Shown here in pieces: positions 19,325-27,497 of a DNA stretch of 64,000 nt. The stretch's first letter is position 1. The number at the start of each line of letters is the position of its first letter. Both the position numbers and the translations under genes were made by a program. The stretch is from assembly GCF_016863635.1 (NCBI RefSeq), contig NZ_BOPG01000065.1:1-64000 (forward strand). Reading direction: 5' to 3'. The notes below the pieces were generated by a model, which saw only the letters and a list, made by a program, of their open reading frames with translations, was not told the DNA's origin and did not search any database. Source of the stretch: Virgisporangium aurantiacum. Its GTDB lineage: Bacteria; Actinomycetota; Actinomycetes; Mycobacteriales; Micromonosporaceae.

Positions 19325-21205
19325 GTGCCACCGATGCTCGATCCCGGCAGCCACCCCGGCGCGACCTCGCCCGAGCGCATCCGGAACTTCTGCATCATCG
19401 CCCACATCGACCATGGCAAGTCGACGCTGGCCGACCGGATGCTGCAGCTCACCGAGGTGGTCGACGCGCGCCAGATGCGCGCCCAGTACCTCGACCGGAT
19501 GGACATCGAGCGCGAGCGCGGCATCACGATCAAGAGCCAGGCCGTGCGCCTGCCGTGGGCGGTGCGCGAGGGTGAGCGGGCCGGCGAGCCGTTCGTCCTC
19601 AACATGATCGACACCCCGGGGCACGTCGACTTCACCTACGAGGTCTCCCGCAGCCTGGCCGCCTGCGAGGGCGCGGTGCTGCTGGTCGACGCGGCGCAGG
19701 GCATCGAGGCGCAGACGCTGGCGAACCTGTACCTGGCGCTGGAGAACGACCTGCACGTCATCCCGGTGCTGAACAAGATCGACCTGCCCGCCGCCCAGCC
19801 GGAGAAGTACGCCGAGGAGCTGGCCCACCTCATCGGGTGTGAGCCTTCCGACTGTCTGCGCGTATCGGGCAAAACCGGCGAGGGCGTCGCGCACCTGCTC
19901 GACGAGATCGTGCGGCAGTTCAAGCCGCCGGTCGGCGACGCCTCGGCGCCCACCCGGGCGATGATCTTCGACTCCGTGTACGACGTCTACCGGGGCGTGG
20001 TCACCTACATCCGGGTCATCGACGGGCGGCTCGATCCGCGCGAGAAGATCAAGATGATGTCCACCGGTGCCGTGCACGAACTGCTGGAGATCGGGGTCAT
20101 CTCGCCCGAGCCGATCAAGTCGACCGGTGGTCTCGGCGTCGGCGAGGTCGGCTACCTGATGACCGGTGTGAAGGACGTGCGCCAGTCCCGGGTCGGCGAC
20201 ACGGTGACCATCAACGGCAAGCCGGCCACCGAGGCGCTCGGCGGCTACAAGGACCCGAAGCCGATGGTCTACTCGGGCCTCTACCCGATCGACGGGTCCG
20301 ACTACCCGAACCTGCGCGACGCCCTCGACAAGCTCAAGCTCAACGATGCCGCCCTCAACTACGAGCCGGAGACCAGCACCGCGCTCGGTTTCGGCTTCCG
20401 GTGCGGCTTCCTCGGCCTGCTGCACCTGGAGATCATCCGTGAGCGGCTCGAGCGCGAGTTCGGCCTCGACCTCATCTCCACCGCGCCGAACGTGGTGTAC
20501 CGGGTCGACCTCGAAGACGGCACCGAGCACATCGTCACCAACCCGAGCGAGTACCCGGCCGGGAAGATCGGCCAGGTCTACGAGCCGACGGTGCGGGCCA
20601 CGGTGCTCACCCCGAACGACTACGTCGGCGCCGTGATGGAGCTCTGCCAGGGCCGCCGCGGCCAACTGCTCGGCATGGACTACCTCTCCGCCGACCGCGT
20701 CGAACTGCGCTACACGCTGCCGCTGGCCGAGATCATCTACGACTTCTTCGACCAGTTGAAGAGCCGTACGAAGGGCTACGCCTCGCTCGACTACGAGCCC
20801 TCCGGTGAGCAGGAGAGCGACCTCGTGAAGGTCGACATCCTGCTGCACGGCGAGGCCGTCGACGCGTTCAGCGCGATCGTGCACAAGGACAAGGCGTACA
20901 ACTACGGCGTCACGATCGCGGCGAAGCTGCGCGGGCTCATCCCGCGTCAGCAGTTCGAGGTGCCGATCCAGGCGGCGATCGGCAGCCGGGTGATCGCCCG
21001 GGAGACGATCCGCGCCATCCGCAAGGACGTCCTCGCCAAGTGCTATGGCGGCGACATCACGCGTAAGCGCAAGCTGATCGAGAAGCAGAAGGAAGGCAAG
21101 AAGCGGATGAAGATGGTCGGCCGCGTCGAGGTGCCGCAGGAGGCGTTCATCGCCGCCCTGTCGACCTCCGACGGCACCGACGGCAAGGCGCCCGCCAAGA
21201 AGTGA
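19325..21205 (+). CDS. lepA: Elongation factor 4 (LepA), ribosome back-translocase GTPase
   Basis: 626 residues with the full LepA architecture: G domain (G1 AHIDHGKST, switch RGITIKSQAV, G3 DTPGHVDF, G4 NKID), domain II, EF-G-like domains and the basic LepA C-terminus (CYGGDITRKRKLIEKQKEGKKRMK). LepA remodels stalled ribosomes and assists 30S biogenesis (family knowledge). The GTG at 19325 is chosen; an ATG at 19334 is the alternative. It is followed by a NUDIX gene overlapping its stop. Confidence 0.96.
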   Translation: MPPMLDPGSHPGATSPERIRNFCIIAHIDHGKSTLADRMLQLTEVVDARQMRAQYLDRMDIERERGITIKSQAVRLPWAVREGERAGEPFVLNMIDTPGHVDFTYEVSRSLAACEGAVLLVDAAQGIEAQTLANLYLALENDLHVIPVLNKIDLPAAQPEKYAEELAHLIGCEPSDCLRVSGKTGEGVAHLLDEIVRQFKPPVGDASAPTRAMIFDSVYDVYRGVVTYIRVIDGRLDPREKIKMMSTGAVHELLEIGVISPEPIKSTGGLGVGEVGYLMTGVKDVRQSRVGDTVTINGKPATEALGGYKDPKPMVYSGLYPIDGSDYPNLRDALDKLKLNDAALNYEPETSTALGFGFRCGFLGLLHLEIIRERLEREFGLDLISTAPNVVYRVDLEDGTEHIVTNPSEYPAGKIGQVYEPTVRATVLTPNDYVGAVMELCQGRRGQLLGMDYLSADRVELRYTLPLAEIIYDFFDQLKSRTKGYASLDYEPSGEQESDLVKVDILLHGEAVDAFSAIVHKDKAYNYGVTIAAKLRGLIPRQQFEVPIQAAIGSRVIARETIRAIRKDVLAKCYGGDITRKRKLIEKQKEGKKRMKMVGRVEVPQEAFIAALSTSDGTDGKAPAKK

Positions 21206-21699
21206 TCCGCTTCTGCCCGTCCTGCTCCGCTGCCCTGCCCGGGCCGCCGCCGGTCTCCTGCGGTGCGTGCGGGTATGCCCTCTTCGTCAACCCCAGGCCC
21301 ACCGGGTTGACGATCATATTGGACGGCGAGAGCGTGCTCGTCGTGCTTCGCGCGCACGAACCACGGGCCGGCCAGTGGGCGCTGCCCGGCGGATTCTGCG
21401 ACGGATGGGAAACGCCGGCACAGGCCGCCGTGCGCGAAGCGCGCGAGGAACTGGGTGTCGGCGTCGAGCTCACCGGATTCGTCGGCATGTTCCTCGGCGA
21501 TTACGAGTTCCAGAACGAGACGCTGCCGGTTCTCGACTGTTTCTGGACCGCCCGCATCGACGCCGGCGATATTCACCTGGACGCACGTGAGCTGGGCGGA
21601 TTTGAATGGGTAAAGATTGGCGATACCCCGCCGATGGCGTTTGAAACCATGCAATCGGCACTCGATGAGGTGGCCAGAAACCTCATTCATCGCGTTTGA
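21202..21699 (+). CDS. NUDIX hydrolase with N-terminal zinc ribbon
   Basis: 165 residues. A CPSC...CGAC zinc ribbon (residues about 5-24) precedes a NUDIX domain whose box reads GGFCDGWETPAQAAVREA followed by REELG, with all Glu ligands present. The zinc ribbon plus NUDIX order resembles NADH/ADP-ribose pyrophosphatases, so a nucleoside-diphosphate-linked substrate is likely. The GTG start overlaps the lepA stop (GTGA). Confidence 0.9.
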   Translation: MIRFCPSCSAALPGPPPVSCGACGYALFVNPRPTGLTIILDGESVLVVLRAHEPRAGQWALPGGFCDGWETPAQAAVREAREELGVGVELTGFVGMFLGDYEFQNETLPVLDCFWTARIDAGDIHLDARELGGFEWVKIGDTPPMAFETMQSALDEVARNLIHRV

Positions 21700-21764
21700 C
21701 TTCCGAATGCCCGGGGCATCCCTCTAGCACCAGCTAATAACCCCGGATCGGGAGGAATAAGGCC

Positions 21765-22049
21765 GTGACTGTCACTGGCATCATCACCGCACTCATCGTG
21801 GGTCTGGTCATCGGTGCGCTCGGTCGGCTCGTGGTACCGGGCCGGCAGAACATGCCGATCTGGCTGACCATGGTCATCGGCGTCGTCGCCGCTCTCCTTG
21901 GCACCGTGCTGGCTCGCGCCATCGGCATCGCCACCGAGACCAACGGCATCGACTGGATGGAACTGCTCGTCCAGGTGGTTCTCGCCGCCGTCGGCGTGGC
22001 CCTGGTGGCCGGCTTCAGCGGTCGGAGCCGCACCCGCCGCACGTACTAA
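21765..22049 (+). CDS. GlsB/YeaQ/YmgE-family stress-response membrane protein
   Basis: 94 residues with three membrane helices and Gly-rich transmembrane-glycine-zipper character (TGIITALIVGLVIGALGRLV). The GTG at 21765 has an excellent GGAGGA Shine-Dalgarno. This family is linked to general and envelope stress. It is followed by a 22-bp perfect terminator hairpin. Confidence 0.88.
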   Translation: MTVTGIITALIVGLVIGALGRLVVPGRQNMPIWLTMVIGVVAALLGTVLARAIGIATETNGIDWMELLVQVVLAAVGVALVAGFSGRSRTRRTY

Positions 22050-22062
22050 GTAGTCCGTCCTC

Positions 22063-22112
22063 GGACGTGGGGAGGCCCCCGGTGCTGACGCACCGGGGGC
22101 CTCCCCACGTCC
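22063..22112 (+). terminator. Very strong terminator, 22-bp perfect stem
   Basis: Arms 22063-22084 and 22091-22112 are exact complements around the loop CTGACG. It lies 14 bases after the GlsB-like stop. Its apical core (CCCGGTGCTGACGCACCGGG) recurs in inverted orientation in the hairpin at 22359-22404, so both flanking genes carry the same terminator core on their own sense strand. Confidence 0.88.
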
Positions 22113-22113
22113 A

Positions 22114-22129
22114 CCGAGGTGCACCTCGG
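22114..22129. repeat. 16-bp perfect palindrome after the terminator
   Basis: CCGAGGTGCACCTCGG is an exact palindrome placed between the terminator and the first repeat element. It may be a second stage of termination. Confidence 0.5.
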
Positions 22130-22132
22130 CGC

Positions 22133-22203
22133 CGATCTTGCAGTTGTGCTCGCCGAAAAACGGGCGAATTCCGGCGAAAAGGCGGACACAACTGCAAGAT
22201 CGA
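22133..22203. repeat. Palindromic intergenic repeat, family 1, copy 2
   Basis: Exact 16-bp arms (22133-22148, 22187-22202). The centre (GAAAAACGGGCGAATTCC...) aligns with that of the copy at 12112-12184 in the same orientation. Confidence 0.88.
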
Positions 22204-22227
22204 CAACCGAGGGCTGTGCTCCGGCGC

Positions 22228-22300
22228 CGATCTTGCAGGTGGGGTGCCTTGTTCGCCCGCTTTTGCCCCTGTTTATAGCCCACCACAACTGCAAGATCGA
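22228..22300. repeat. Palindromic intergenic repeat, family 1, copy 3 (one arm degraded)
   Basis: The right arm (22281-22300) is intact, while the left arm lost or changed bases after GATCTTGCAG. Read on the minus strand its centre (AAACAGGGGCAAA, GGGCGA) matches the copy at 54237-54310, so it belongs to the second subfamily. Confidence 0.85.
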
Positions 22301-22358
22301 CTCTTGGCGGACGGGCGCGAGCCGGCGCGCGGCCTGAGGGCGGCGTACCCCGGCAACG

Positions 22359-22404
22359 GAATGGGAACGGCCCCGGTGCGTCAGCACCGGGGCCGTTCCC
22401 ATTC
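22359..22404 (-). terminator. Very strong terminator, 21-bp perfect stem, for the PhyH-type gene
   Basis: Arms 22359-22379 and 22384-22404 are exact complements with a 4-base loop. It begins 12 bases beyond the stop of the minus-strand dioxygenase gene. Together with the items above it accounts for most of the 367-base gap 22050-22416; the rest (22301-22358) shows nothing recognisable. Confidence 0.88.
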
Positions 22405-22416
22405 GTACGGCGTTAC

Positions 22417-23331
22417 CTAGCGGAGCCAGGGGACGGAGCGGTCGAGGCAGCCGCGGGTCTTGAGTTCCTTGCGCAGGGGGATCTCGTCGTCGACGTAGCC
22501 GTTCCAGTTGATGCCCCAGTAGTTCGCGGAGCTGGAGGCCTCGCCGCAGATCTGGCGCTGCACCGGCGTGCGGTTCTGCCACCACTCGCCGTTGTAGTCG
22601 ATCGGCATGTCGTCGAGGTGACGGATCCAGCGGTAGGTGTACCCGACGAACAGCATCTTGCGGGTCACGTCGCTGTAGTTGGGCGAGCGCGAGTGCCAGA
22701 GGCGCCGGTCGAAGATGAAGCAGTCACCCGGGTTGGCCGTGATCTCCACGGTGCCCTCGGGGTCGGGGTTGTGCACGGTGGTGTCGGCCGGACGCGGCAG
22801 CGAGTTCCACAGGTGGCTGCCCGGGATGACCTTGGTGGCACCGCGGCCCGTCTCGGAGAGATCCGAAAGAACGTAGGCGACCTTCAGCGAGAACATCGGG
22901 CGGGGCAGGTTCGGGTCCATCGTCTCCGGGTCGGAGTTCTGGCGGTACCCGTCCTGGTGCCAGCCCCACGACGGGGGCTCCTCCTCGGGCGTCGGCGGGG
23001 TGACGTCGAGGTGGTTGTGGTGCGTGTAGATGTTCCAGCCGGCCAGGCCCCACATGTACGGGAACACGGTCGGGTGGGTGAGGAGCTGGCCGAACAGCTC
23101 GTCCCGGTTCAGGAACCCGAGCAGGTGCAGGACGCCGGTCTTCGCCTTGACGTTGCCCGCGAGCTTCTCCTCGTCGTACACCCGGTCGACCGCGGCTTCG
23201 AGCGCTGTCCGGTGCTCCTCGGTGAGGACGTTGCGTACCTGGAGGAAGCCCTGCTCGAGAAACTCCTTCCGGTCGGCGTCGCTGATCGGCTCGTAGCCGG
23301 TCAATCCGCCGTAGTCGAACGGTGCCGACAC
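22417..23331 (-). CDS. Phytanoyl-CoA dioxygenase family protein (Fe(II)/2-oxoglutarate oxygenase)
   Basis: 304 residues of the PhyH family. The iron-binding facial triad is visible as the HxD of WGWHQDGY (near 125) and the His of RRLWHSRSPN (near 212), with an Arg in the downstream SDVTRKMLFVGY segment for 2-oxoglutarate. Such enzymes hydroxylate diverse small molecules or lipids; no biosynthetic neighbours hint at the substrate. ATG at 23331. It stands alone as a monocistronic unit with its own strong terminator. The 158 bases upstream (23332-23489) show no gene. Confidence 0.85.
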   Translation of the reverse strand: MSAPFDYGGLTGYEPISDADRKEFLEQGFLQVRNVLTEEHRTALEAAVDRVYDEEKLAGNVKAKTGVLHLLGFLNRDELFGQLLTHPTVFPYMWGLAGWNIYTHHNHLDVTPPTPEEEPPSWGWHQDGYRQNSDPETMDPNLPRPMFSLKVAYVLSDLSETGRGATKVIPGSHLWNSLPRPADTTVHNPDPEGTVEITANPGDCFIFDRRLWHSRSPNYSDVTRKMLFVGYTYRWIRHLDDMPIDYNGEWWQNRTPVQRQICGEASSSANYWGINWNGYVDDEIPLRKELKTRGCLDRSVPWLR

Positions 23332-23489
23332 TTTCCACCCCTTGTTGCGACTCGGGCGAGGCCGGCCCCTGACCGGCTCGGTGGACTAAAGAACGCCCGA
23401 TAGTAACCCTTGCGCCCAATGGGGCAACCCGACCGCCGTCCGCCCGACGGATACACCACAACGCGTAACGGAGAGTGGCCGACGACCCG

Positions 23490-24338
23490 TCAGGAATGGA
23501 CCTCCGCGACGACGACCGTCCCGGTGGCCGTGCCGTCACCGCCTGCCCAACTGCCGGATTCCGAGGTCCACTGCCGGCCGCCGAAGGTGACCCGCTTGAC
23601 GCCACGGTCGGTAGCGTGCGCCACCAGCCAGTGGGCGTACTGCCAGCCGGTCTGCTCGGTCTTGACGGTCACCGACACCCCGGCGGCGTCGAGGGTGCCG
23701 GCCTTGTCGCCCCAGTCGAGGCGCAGCCCCTGCACCAGCGCCTCGGCGGCGGCGGCACCGCGCGACTCGGGCTTGTCCGGGACCGTGCAGCCGACCGTCG
23801 CGCCGGCCTCGCCCGACAGGGCGCTGGCGAGCGTCACTGACCGGCCGGCCCACTGCTCGTACGCCTCGGGGTAGGCGCTGCGCTGGACGGCCTGTGCCGC
23901 GTCGGTGGTGCGCATCGTCTGCCAGCCCTTGACCTTGACCAGCACGTTGTAGAAGTTGGCTGACGCGTACCGCGGGTCGGCGATCTGCTCCGCCGAGCCC
24001 CAGCCCTGGCTCGGCCGCTGCTGGAACAGGCCGACCGAGTCGCGGTCGCCGCCGGCCAGGTTCTCCAGCTTCGACTCCTGCCACGCGGTGGCGATCGCGA
24101 CCACGATGCCCTGCCGCGGGATCCCGCGGCGGATGCCCACCGCGGCGATCGTGGCGGCGTTGGCCAGCTGCGGAGCCTCCAGTTCGACCTGCTCGGTACC
24201 GGGCGCGCCGACCTTGCACGGGTACCCGGACGGCACGAGCAACGGCACATTGCCGAGCATCCGGACGACGGCGAAGACGCCGAGCCCGGCAAGCACGACG
24301 AAGGCCAGGAAGCCCGCGAGTACCGCCCATTTCCGCAT
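23490..24338 (-). CDS. Membrane-anchored lysozyme-fold/lytic transglycosylase-like protein
   Basis: 282 residues. An N-terminal membrane helix (about 5-27) is followed by a lysozyme-like domain (ATAWQESKLENLAGGDRDSVGLFQQRPSQGW) whose ES and GLFQQRPSQGW elements match SLT/NLPC-associated transglycosylase-like proteins of actinobacteria. The last 100 residues form a separate beta-rich region. A role in peptidoglycan cleavage at the cell surface is inferred. ATG at 24338. Confidence 0.78.
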   Translation of the reverse strand: MRKWAVLAGFLAFVVLAGLGVFAVVRMLGNVPLLVPSGYPCKVGAPGTEQVELEAPQLANAATIAAVGIRRGIPRQGIVVAIATAWQESKLENLAGGDRDSVGLFQQRPSQGWGSAEQIADPRYASANFYNVLVKVKGWQTMRTTDAAQAVQRSAYPEAYEQWAGRSVTLASALSGEAGATVGCTVPDKPESRGAAAAEALVQGLRLDWGDKAGTLDAAGVSVTVKTEQTGWQYAHWLVAHATDRGVKRVTFGGRQWTSESGSWAGGDGTATGTVVVAEVHS

Positions 24339-24399
24339 GGCACAAAGGGTACGACCGCCAATTGAGAAAGTTGTGAAGATCCGATTGGGGTGGCCCGAA

Positions 24400-25146
24400 C
24401 TAGGGAATCCAGTTTGGCTGGCGCTTCGCGAGCAGGGCGCCGATTCCCTCCCGGCCCTCGTCGGAGGTGAAGTAGCGCACCGACAACTCGGTCAATTCGG
24501 CCAGCCGGGCGCGGATCGGCGCACGGAGCAGGTCCTTCGTACCGGCCAGCGCGCCGGGTGCGCCGCGCAGCAGCGCCTGCGCGTACGCGTCCACCGAAGC
24601 GTCCAGAGAAGAGGCCGGCACCGCCGCCGTCACCAGCCCGACCTCGACGGCGCGGCGCGCGTCGAAGGTGTCGCCGGTGAGGAACAGTTCGGCCGCGGCG
24701 CGCGGGGTGAGGCGGGGCAGGACCGTCGCCGAGATCACCGCCGGGATCACGCCGATGCGCACCTCGGTGAACGCGAATGTCACGTCGTCGGCACAGACCG
24801 CGATGTCGGCCGCCGCGACAATGCCGAGGCCGCCGGCCCGGGCGGCGCCGCCGACGCGGGCGATCACGGGCTTCGGGGACTCCCACAGCGCCGCCAGCAC
24901 GTCACCCATCCGACCCGCCGGCACCTGACCGGACTCGAAGCCCGCAACGGTCTCCTTGAGGTCGGCACCGGCGCAGAACGCCGGGCCGGTGTGCGACAGC
25001 ACGATCACCCGGGTGCCGGGGTCGGCGACAGCGGCGGCCACGGCGTCGAGCAGCGAGGTGATCAGAGCCTGGGAGAGCGCGTTGCGGTTGTGCGGGCTGT
25101 CGAGCGTGATCGTGGCCACGCCGCCCGCGACTTCATGCCGAATCAT
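24400..25146 (-). CDS. Enoyl-CoA hydratase/isomerase family protein
   Basis: 248-residue crotonase-fold enzyme. The oxyanion-hole loops are visible as FCAGADLKE (about residue 57) and RAGGLGIVAAADIAVC (about 104). Sequence type resembles actinobacterial EchA proteins acting in fatty acid or branched-chain acyl-CoA degradation. ATG at 25146 gives MIRHEVAGGVATITLD; upstream in-frame sequence overlaps the divergent hemW start and is not used. Confidence 0.88.
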   Translation of the reverse strand: MIRHEVAGGVATITLDSPHNRNALSQALITSLLDAVAAAVADPGTRVIVLSHTGPAFCAGADLKETVAGFESGQVPAGRMGDVLAALWESPKPVIARVGGAARAGGLGIVAAADIAVCADDVTFAFTEVRIGVIPAVISATVLPRLTPRAAAELFLTGDTFDARRAVEVGLVTAAVPASSLDASVDAYAQALLRGAPGALAGTKDLLRAPIRARLAELTELSVRYFTSDEGREGIGALLAKRQPNWIP

Positions 25147-25169
25147 GGGCGAAAGGTAGCGTGGGCGGC

Positions 25170-26366
25170 ATGCCCGGCGCGCTACCCATGGGGGACCCGG
25201 TGCCGGAGTCAGGTCCGGTCGCGGGAGGCCCCACAAAAGGACCATTCGGCGTCTACGCGCACGTGCCGTTCTGCGCCAGCCGCTGCGGCTACTGCGACTT
25301 CAACACCTACACGCCCGACGAGGGCGTCGTCCGGGACGGCTACGTCGACACGATGCTCGCCGAGCTCGCCAAGGCGGCCGAGCTCGTCACGCCGAAAAGC
25401 GTCGACACGGTGTTCGTCGGCGGCGGCACGCCCACGCTGCTCCCGCCCGGCGAACTCGGCCGGCTCCTCGACGGCATCGACAAGGTGTGGGGCCTCGCCG
25501 CAGACGCGGAGATCACCACCGAGGCCAACCCGGAATCGGTCACGCCCGACTCGTTGAGAGCGCTGCGCGCCGCCGGGTTCACCCGGATCTCGCTGGGCAT
25601 GCAGTCGGCCGCTCCGCACGTCCTCAAGGTTCTCGACCGCCGGCACACCGCGGGCCGCGCGGCCGCCGTCGCGGGCGAGGCCCGCGCGGCGGGTTTCGGC
25701 CACGTCAACCTCGACCTGATCTATGGGACGCCGGGGGAGCGGCCCGAGGATTTTCAAGCGTCGTTGGACGCGGTGGTGGCCGCCGGTGTCGACCACGTGA
25801 GCGCCTACGCGCTGATCGTCGAGGACGGCACCCGGCTGGCGGCCCGGATCCGCCGCGGCGACCTGCCCCGGCCCGACGACGACGTGGCCGCCGACCGGTA
25901 CCTGGCGGCCGAGGCGGCCCTCACCGCGGCCGGCTTCCACTGGTACGAGGTGTCGAACTGGGCCCGCGACGACGACGCCCGCTGCCGGCACAACCTGCTC
26001 TACTGGCACGGCGCCGACTGGTGGGGGCTCGGGCCGGGCGCGCACAGCCACGTCGGCGGCACGCGGTGGTGGAACGTCAAGCATCCGGCGGCCTATGCGA
26101 AGGCCCTGGAAGGCGGCGACTGGCCGGCGGCGGGCCGCGAGGTGCTCGGCGCGGAGGAGACGACCACCGAGGAGATCATGCTGCGGCTCCGGCTGGCCGA
26201 CGGCCTCCCGCTGGAGCGGCTCACGCCCGCCGCGCACCGGGCCGCGCGCACGCTCGTCACCGATGGGCTTTTGTCCGGTGACGCGTTCGCGGCCGGAACC
26301 GCCGTTCTCACGCTGCACGGCCGCCTCCTCGCGGACGCGGCCGTGCGAACGCTCCTGTTGGCCTGA
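25170..26366 (+). CDS. hemW: Radical SAM heme chaperone HemW (coproporphyrinogen III oxidase-like)
   Basis: About 398 residues. The radical-SAM cluster motif CASRCGYC is at residues 35-42 counted from the ATG at 25170 (a GTG at 25161 adds three residues). Downstream are GGGTPTLL, TTEANPES, RISLGMQS and NLDLIYGTPGE, then a HemW C-terminal domain (YEVSNWARD, CRHNLLYW). HemW delivers heme to acceptor proteins rather than oxidising coproporphyrinogen (family knowledge). It precedes hrcA-dnaJ as in other actinobacteria, but here a convergent gene intervenes, with the two stop codons directly abutting. Confidence 0.93.
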   Translation: MPGALPMGDPVPESGPVAGGPTKGPFGVYAHVPFCASRCGYCDFNTYTPDEGVVRDGYVDTMLAELAKAAELVTPKSVDTVFVGGGTPTLLPPGELGRLLDGIDKVWGLAADAEITTEANPESVTPDSLRALRAAGFTRISLGMQSAAPHVLKVLDRRHTAGRAAAVAGEARAAGFGHVNLDLIYGTPGERPEDFQASLDAVVAAGVDHVSAYALIVEDGTRLAARIRRGDLPRPDDDVAADRYLAAEAALTAAGFHWYEVSNWARDDDARCRHNLLYWHGADWWGLGPGAHSHVGGTRWWNVKHPAAYAKALEGGDWPAAGREVLGAEETTTEEIMLRLRLADGLPLERLTPAAHRAARTLVTDGLLSGDAFAAGTAVLTLHGRLLADAAVRTLLLA

Positions 26367-27290
26367 CTACTTGATCATCGGGATGGCCATCGGGTACTGG
26401 TAGTACTCGCCGTTGGTGGCCTTGATGCCGCCGATGATGCCGAAGATCAACGGCACCAGGAACACCAGCATCGGCACGAAGAACAGCACGCCGCAGGTGA
26501 CGATCGCCAGGATGATGCTGGCCACGTAGGCGCCGGCCCAGGTGATGTGGAAGTTCAGCGCCGTGACGGCGTGCGCCCGGACCACCGGCGACTGGGTGCC
26601 CTTGGCCATGTAGGCGATCAGCGGCCCGACCCAGCCGAGGGCACCGCCGCCGAGGAAGACGCCGGCCACGCCGCCCCAGTGCGCGATCAGCGCGTAGGTC
26701 TTGTCGTCGTTGGTGGGGTAGCCCTGCGGCGGGGGTCCGTACCCGCCCGGCTGCGGACCGTAGCCGGGCTGGACGCCGTACCCGCCCGGTTGGCCGCCGT
26801 ATGCGGCCCCGTACGCCGGACCGGGCTGCTGGTTGTAGGCCTGCTCCGACGGGTACGTGTGGCCGGCGCCGCTGGCCTGCCCCGGGTACCCGGCGCCGCT
26901 GCTCGGCGGCGCGTAGCCCGCGCCGCTGCTGGGCGGTGCGTAGCCCGCGCCGCTGCTGGGCGGTGCGTAGCCGGCGCCGCTGCTCGGCGGTGGCGCATAT
27001 CCGGCGCCGCTGCTCGGCTGGGCGTATCCGCCGGACTCGGGCGGGGCGTAGCCGGAGTCGCCGCCGGACGTCGCCGGCGTGGTGTAGCCGCCGCCGCTGC
27101 TGGGCGCCGGTGGTGTGTAGTCGCTCCCGCCCGGCATGCTGTACCCACCGCCCGCGCCGCTGCTCGGAGCCGGCGTCGTCGGCGGGCTGTAGCCCGAGCC
27201 GGGGGTCTCGCCCGGCACGGTGTAGGGGGAGCTGCTGGGCGCGGCCGGATCCTGGCCCGGATCTCCGCCTGGGCGAGGTGGTTCAGTCAT
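26367..27290 (-). CDS. DUF4870 domain membrane protein with Gly/Ser/Tyr/Pro-rich repeat N-terminus
   Basis: 307 residues. The first 200 are low complexity, dominated by nine-residue units SSGAGYAPP and later GYGPQPGGYG-type blocks. The last 105 residues are a DUF4870 membrane domain with about three helices (IAHWGGVAGVFLGGGALGW; HAVTALNFHITWAGAYVASI; LVFLVPLIFGIIGGIKA). The ATG at 27290 gives MTEPPRPGGDPGQ. Such proteins are abundant in actinobacteria with unknown function. Confidence 0.85.
   Translation of the reverse strand: MTEPPRPGGDPGQDPAAPSSSPYTVPGETPGSGYSPPTTPAPSSGAGGGYSMPGGSDYTPPAPSSGGGYTTPATSGGDSGYAPPESGGYAQPSSGAGYAPPPSSGAGYAPPSSGAGYAPPSSGAGYAPPSSGAGYPGQASGAGHTYPSEQAYNQQPGPAYGAAYGGQPGGYGVQPGYGPQPGGYGPPPQGYPTNDDKTYALIAHWGGVAGVFLGGGALGWVGPLIAYMAKGTQSPVVRAHAVTALNFHITWAGAYVASIILAIVTCGVLFFVPMLVFLVPLIFGIIGGIKATNGEYYQYPMAIPMIK
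26887..27024 (-). repeat. Five tandem 27-bp coding units (one is 30 bp)
   Basis: Consecutive units at 26887, 26914, 26941, 26968 and 26998 encode SSGAGYAPP-like blocks on the minus strand. Units 26914-26940 and 26941-26967 are identical, suggesting recent duplication by slippage or unequal recombination. Confidence 0.85.
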
Positions 27291-27416
27291 GCCGCCACGG
27301 TAGGACTGCCGCACCAGCCCGCGCCACCGACACACGGCCGATGCCGCCCTGAGTTATCCCTGGTGATCGCGGAGTAAGGGCACGGGGCATCGCGCTTGCG
27401 GGCGGTGCGTCGTAGA

Positions 27417-27443
27417 CTGGCACTCGTTGACAACGAGTGCCAG
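27417..27443. promoter_or_regulatory. CIRCE operator upstream of hrcA
   Basis: CTGGCACTC, nine bases, GAGTGCCAG. This matches the CIRCE form bound by HrcA (TTAGCACTC-N9-GAGTGCTAA). The spacer GTTGACAAC is palindromic about its central base, so apart from that base all 27 positions pair. A second imperfect GC-rich hairpin (27442-27465) follows in the leader, before the GGAGG and the ATG at 27498. Confidence 0.93.
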
Positions 27444-27497
27444 CCGGCCCGCGAAGCGGCCGGCTGTCGGCGGTTACCCCTCGGAACGGAGGTGCTC

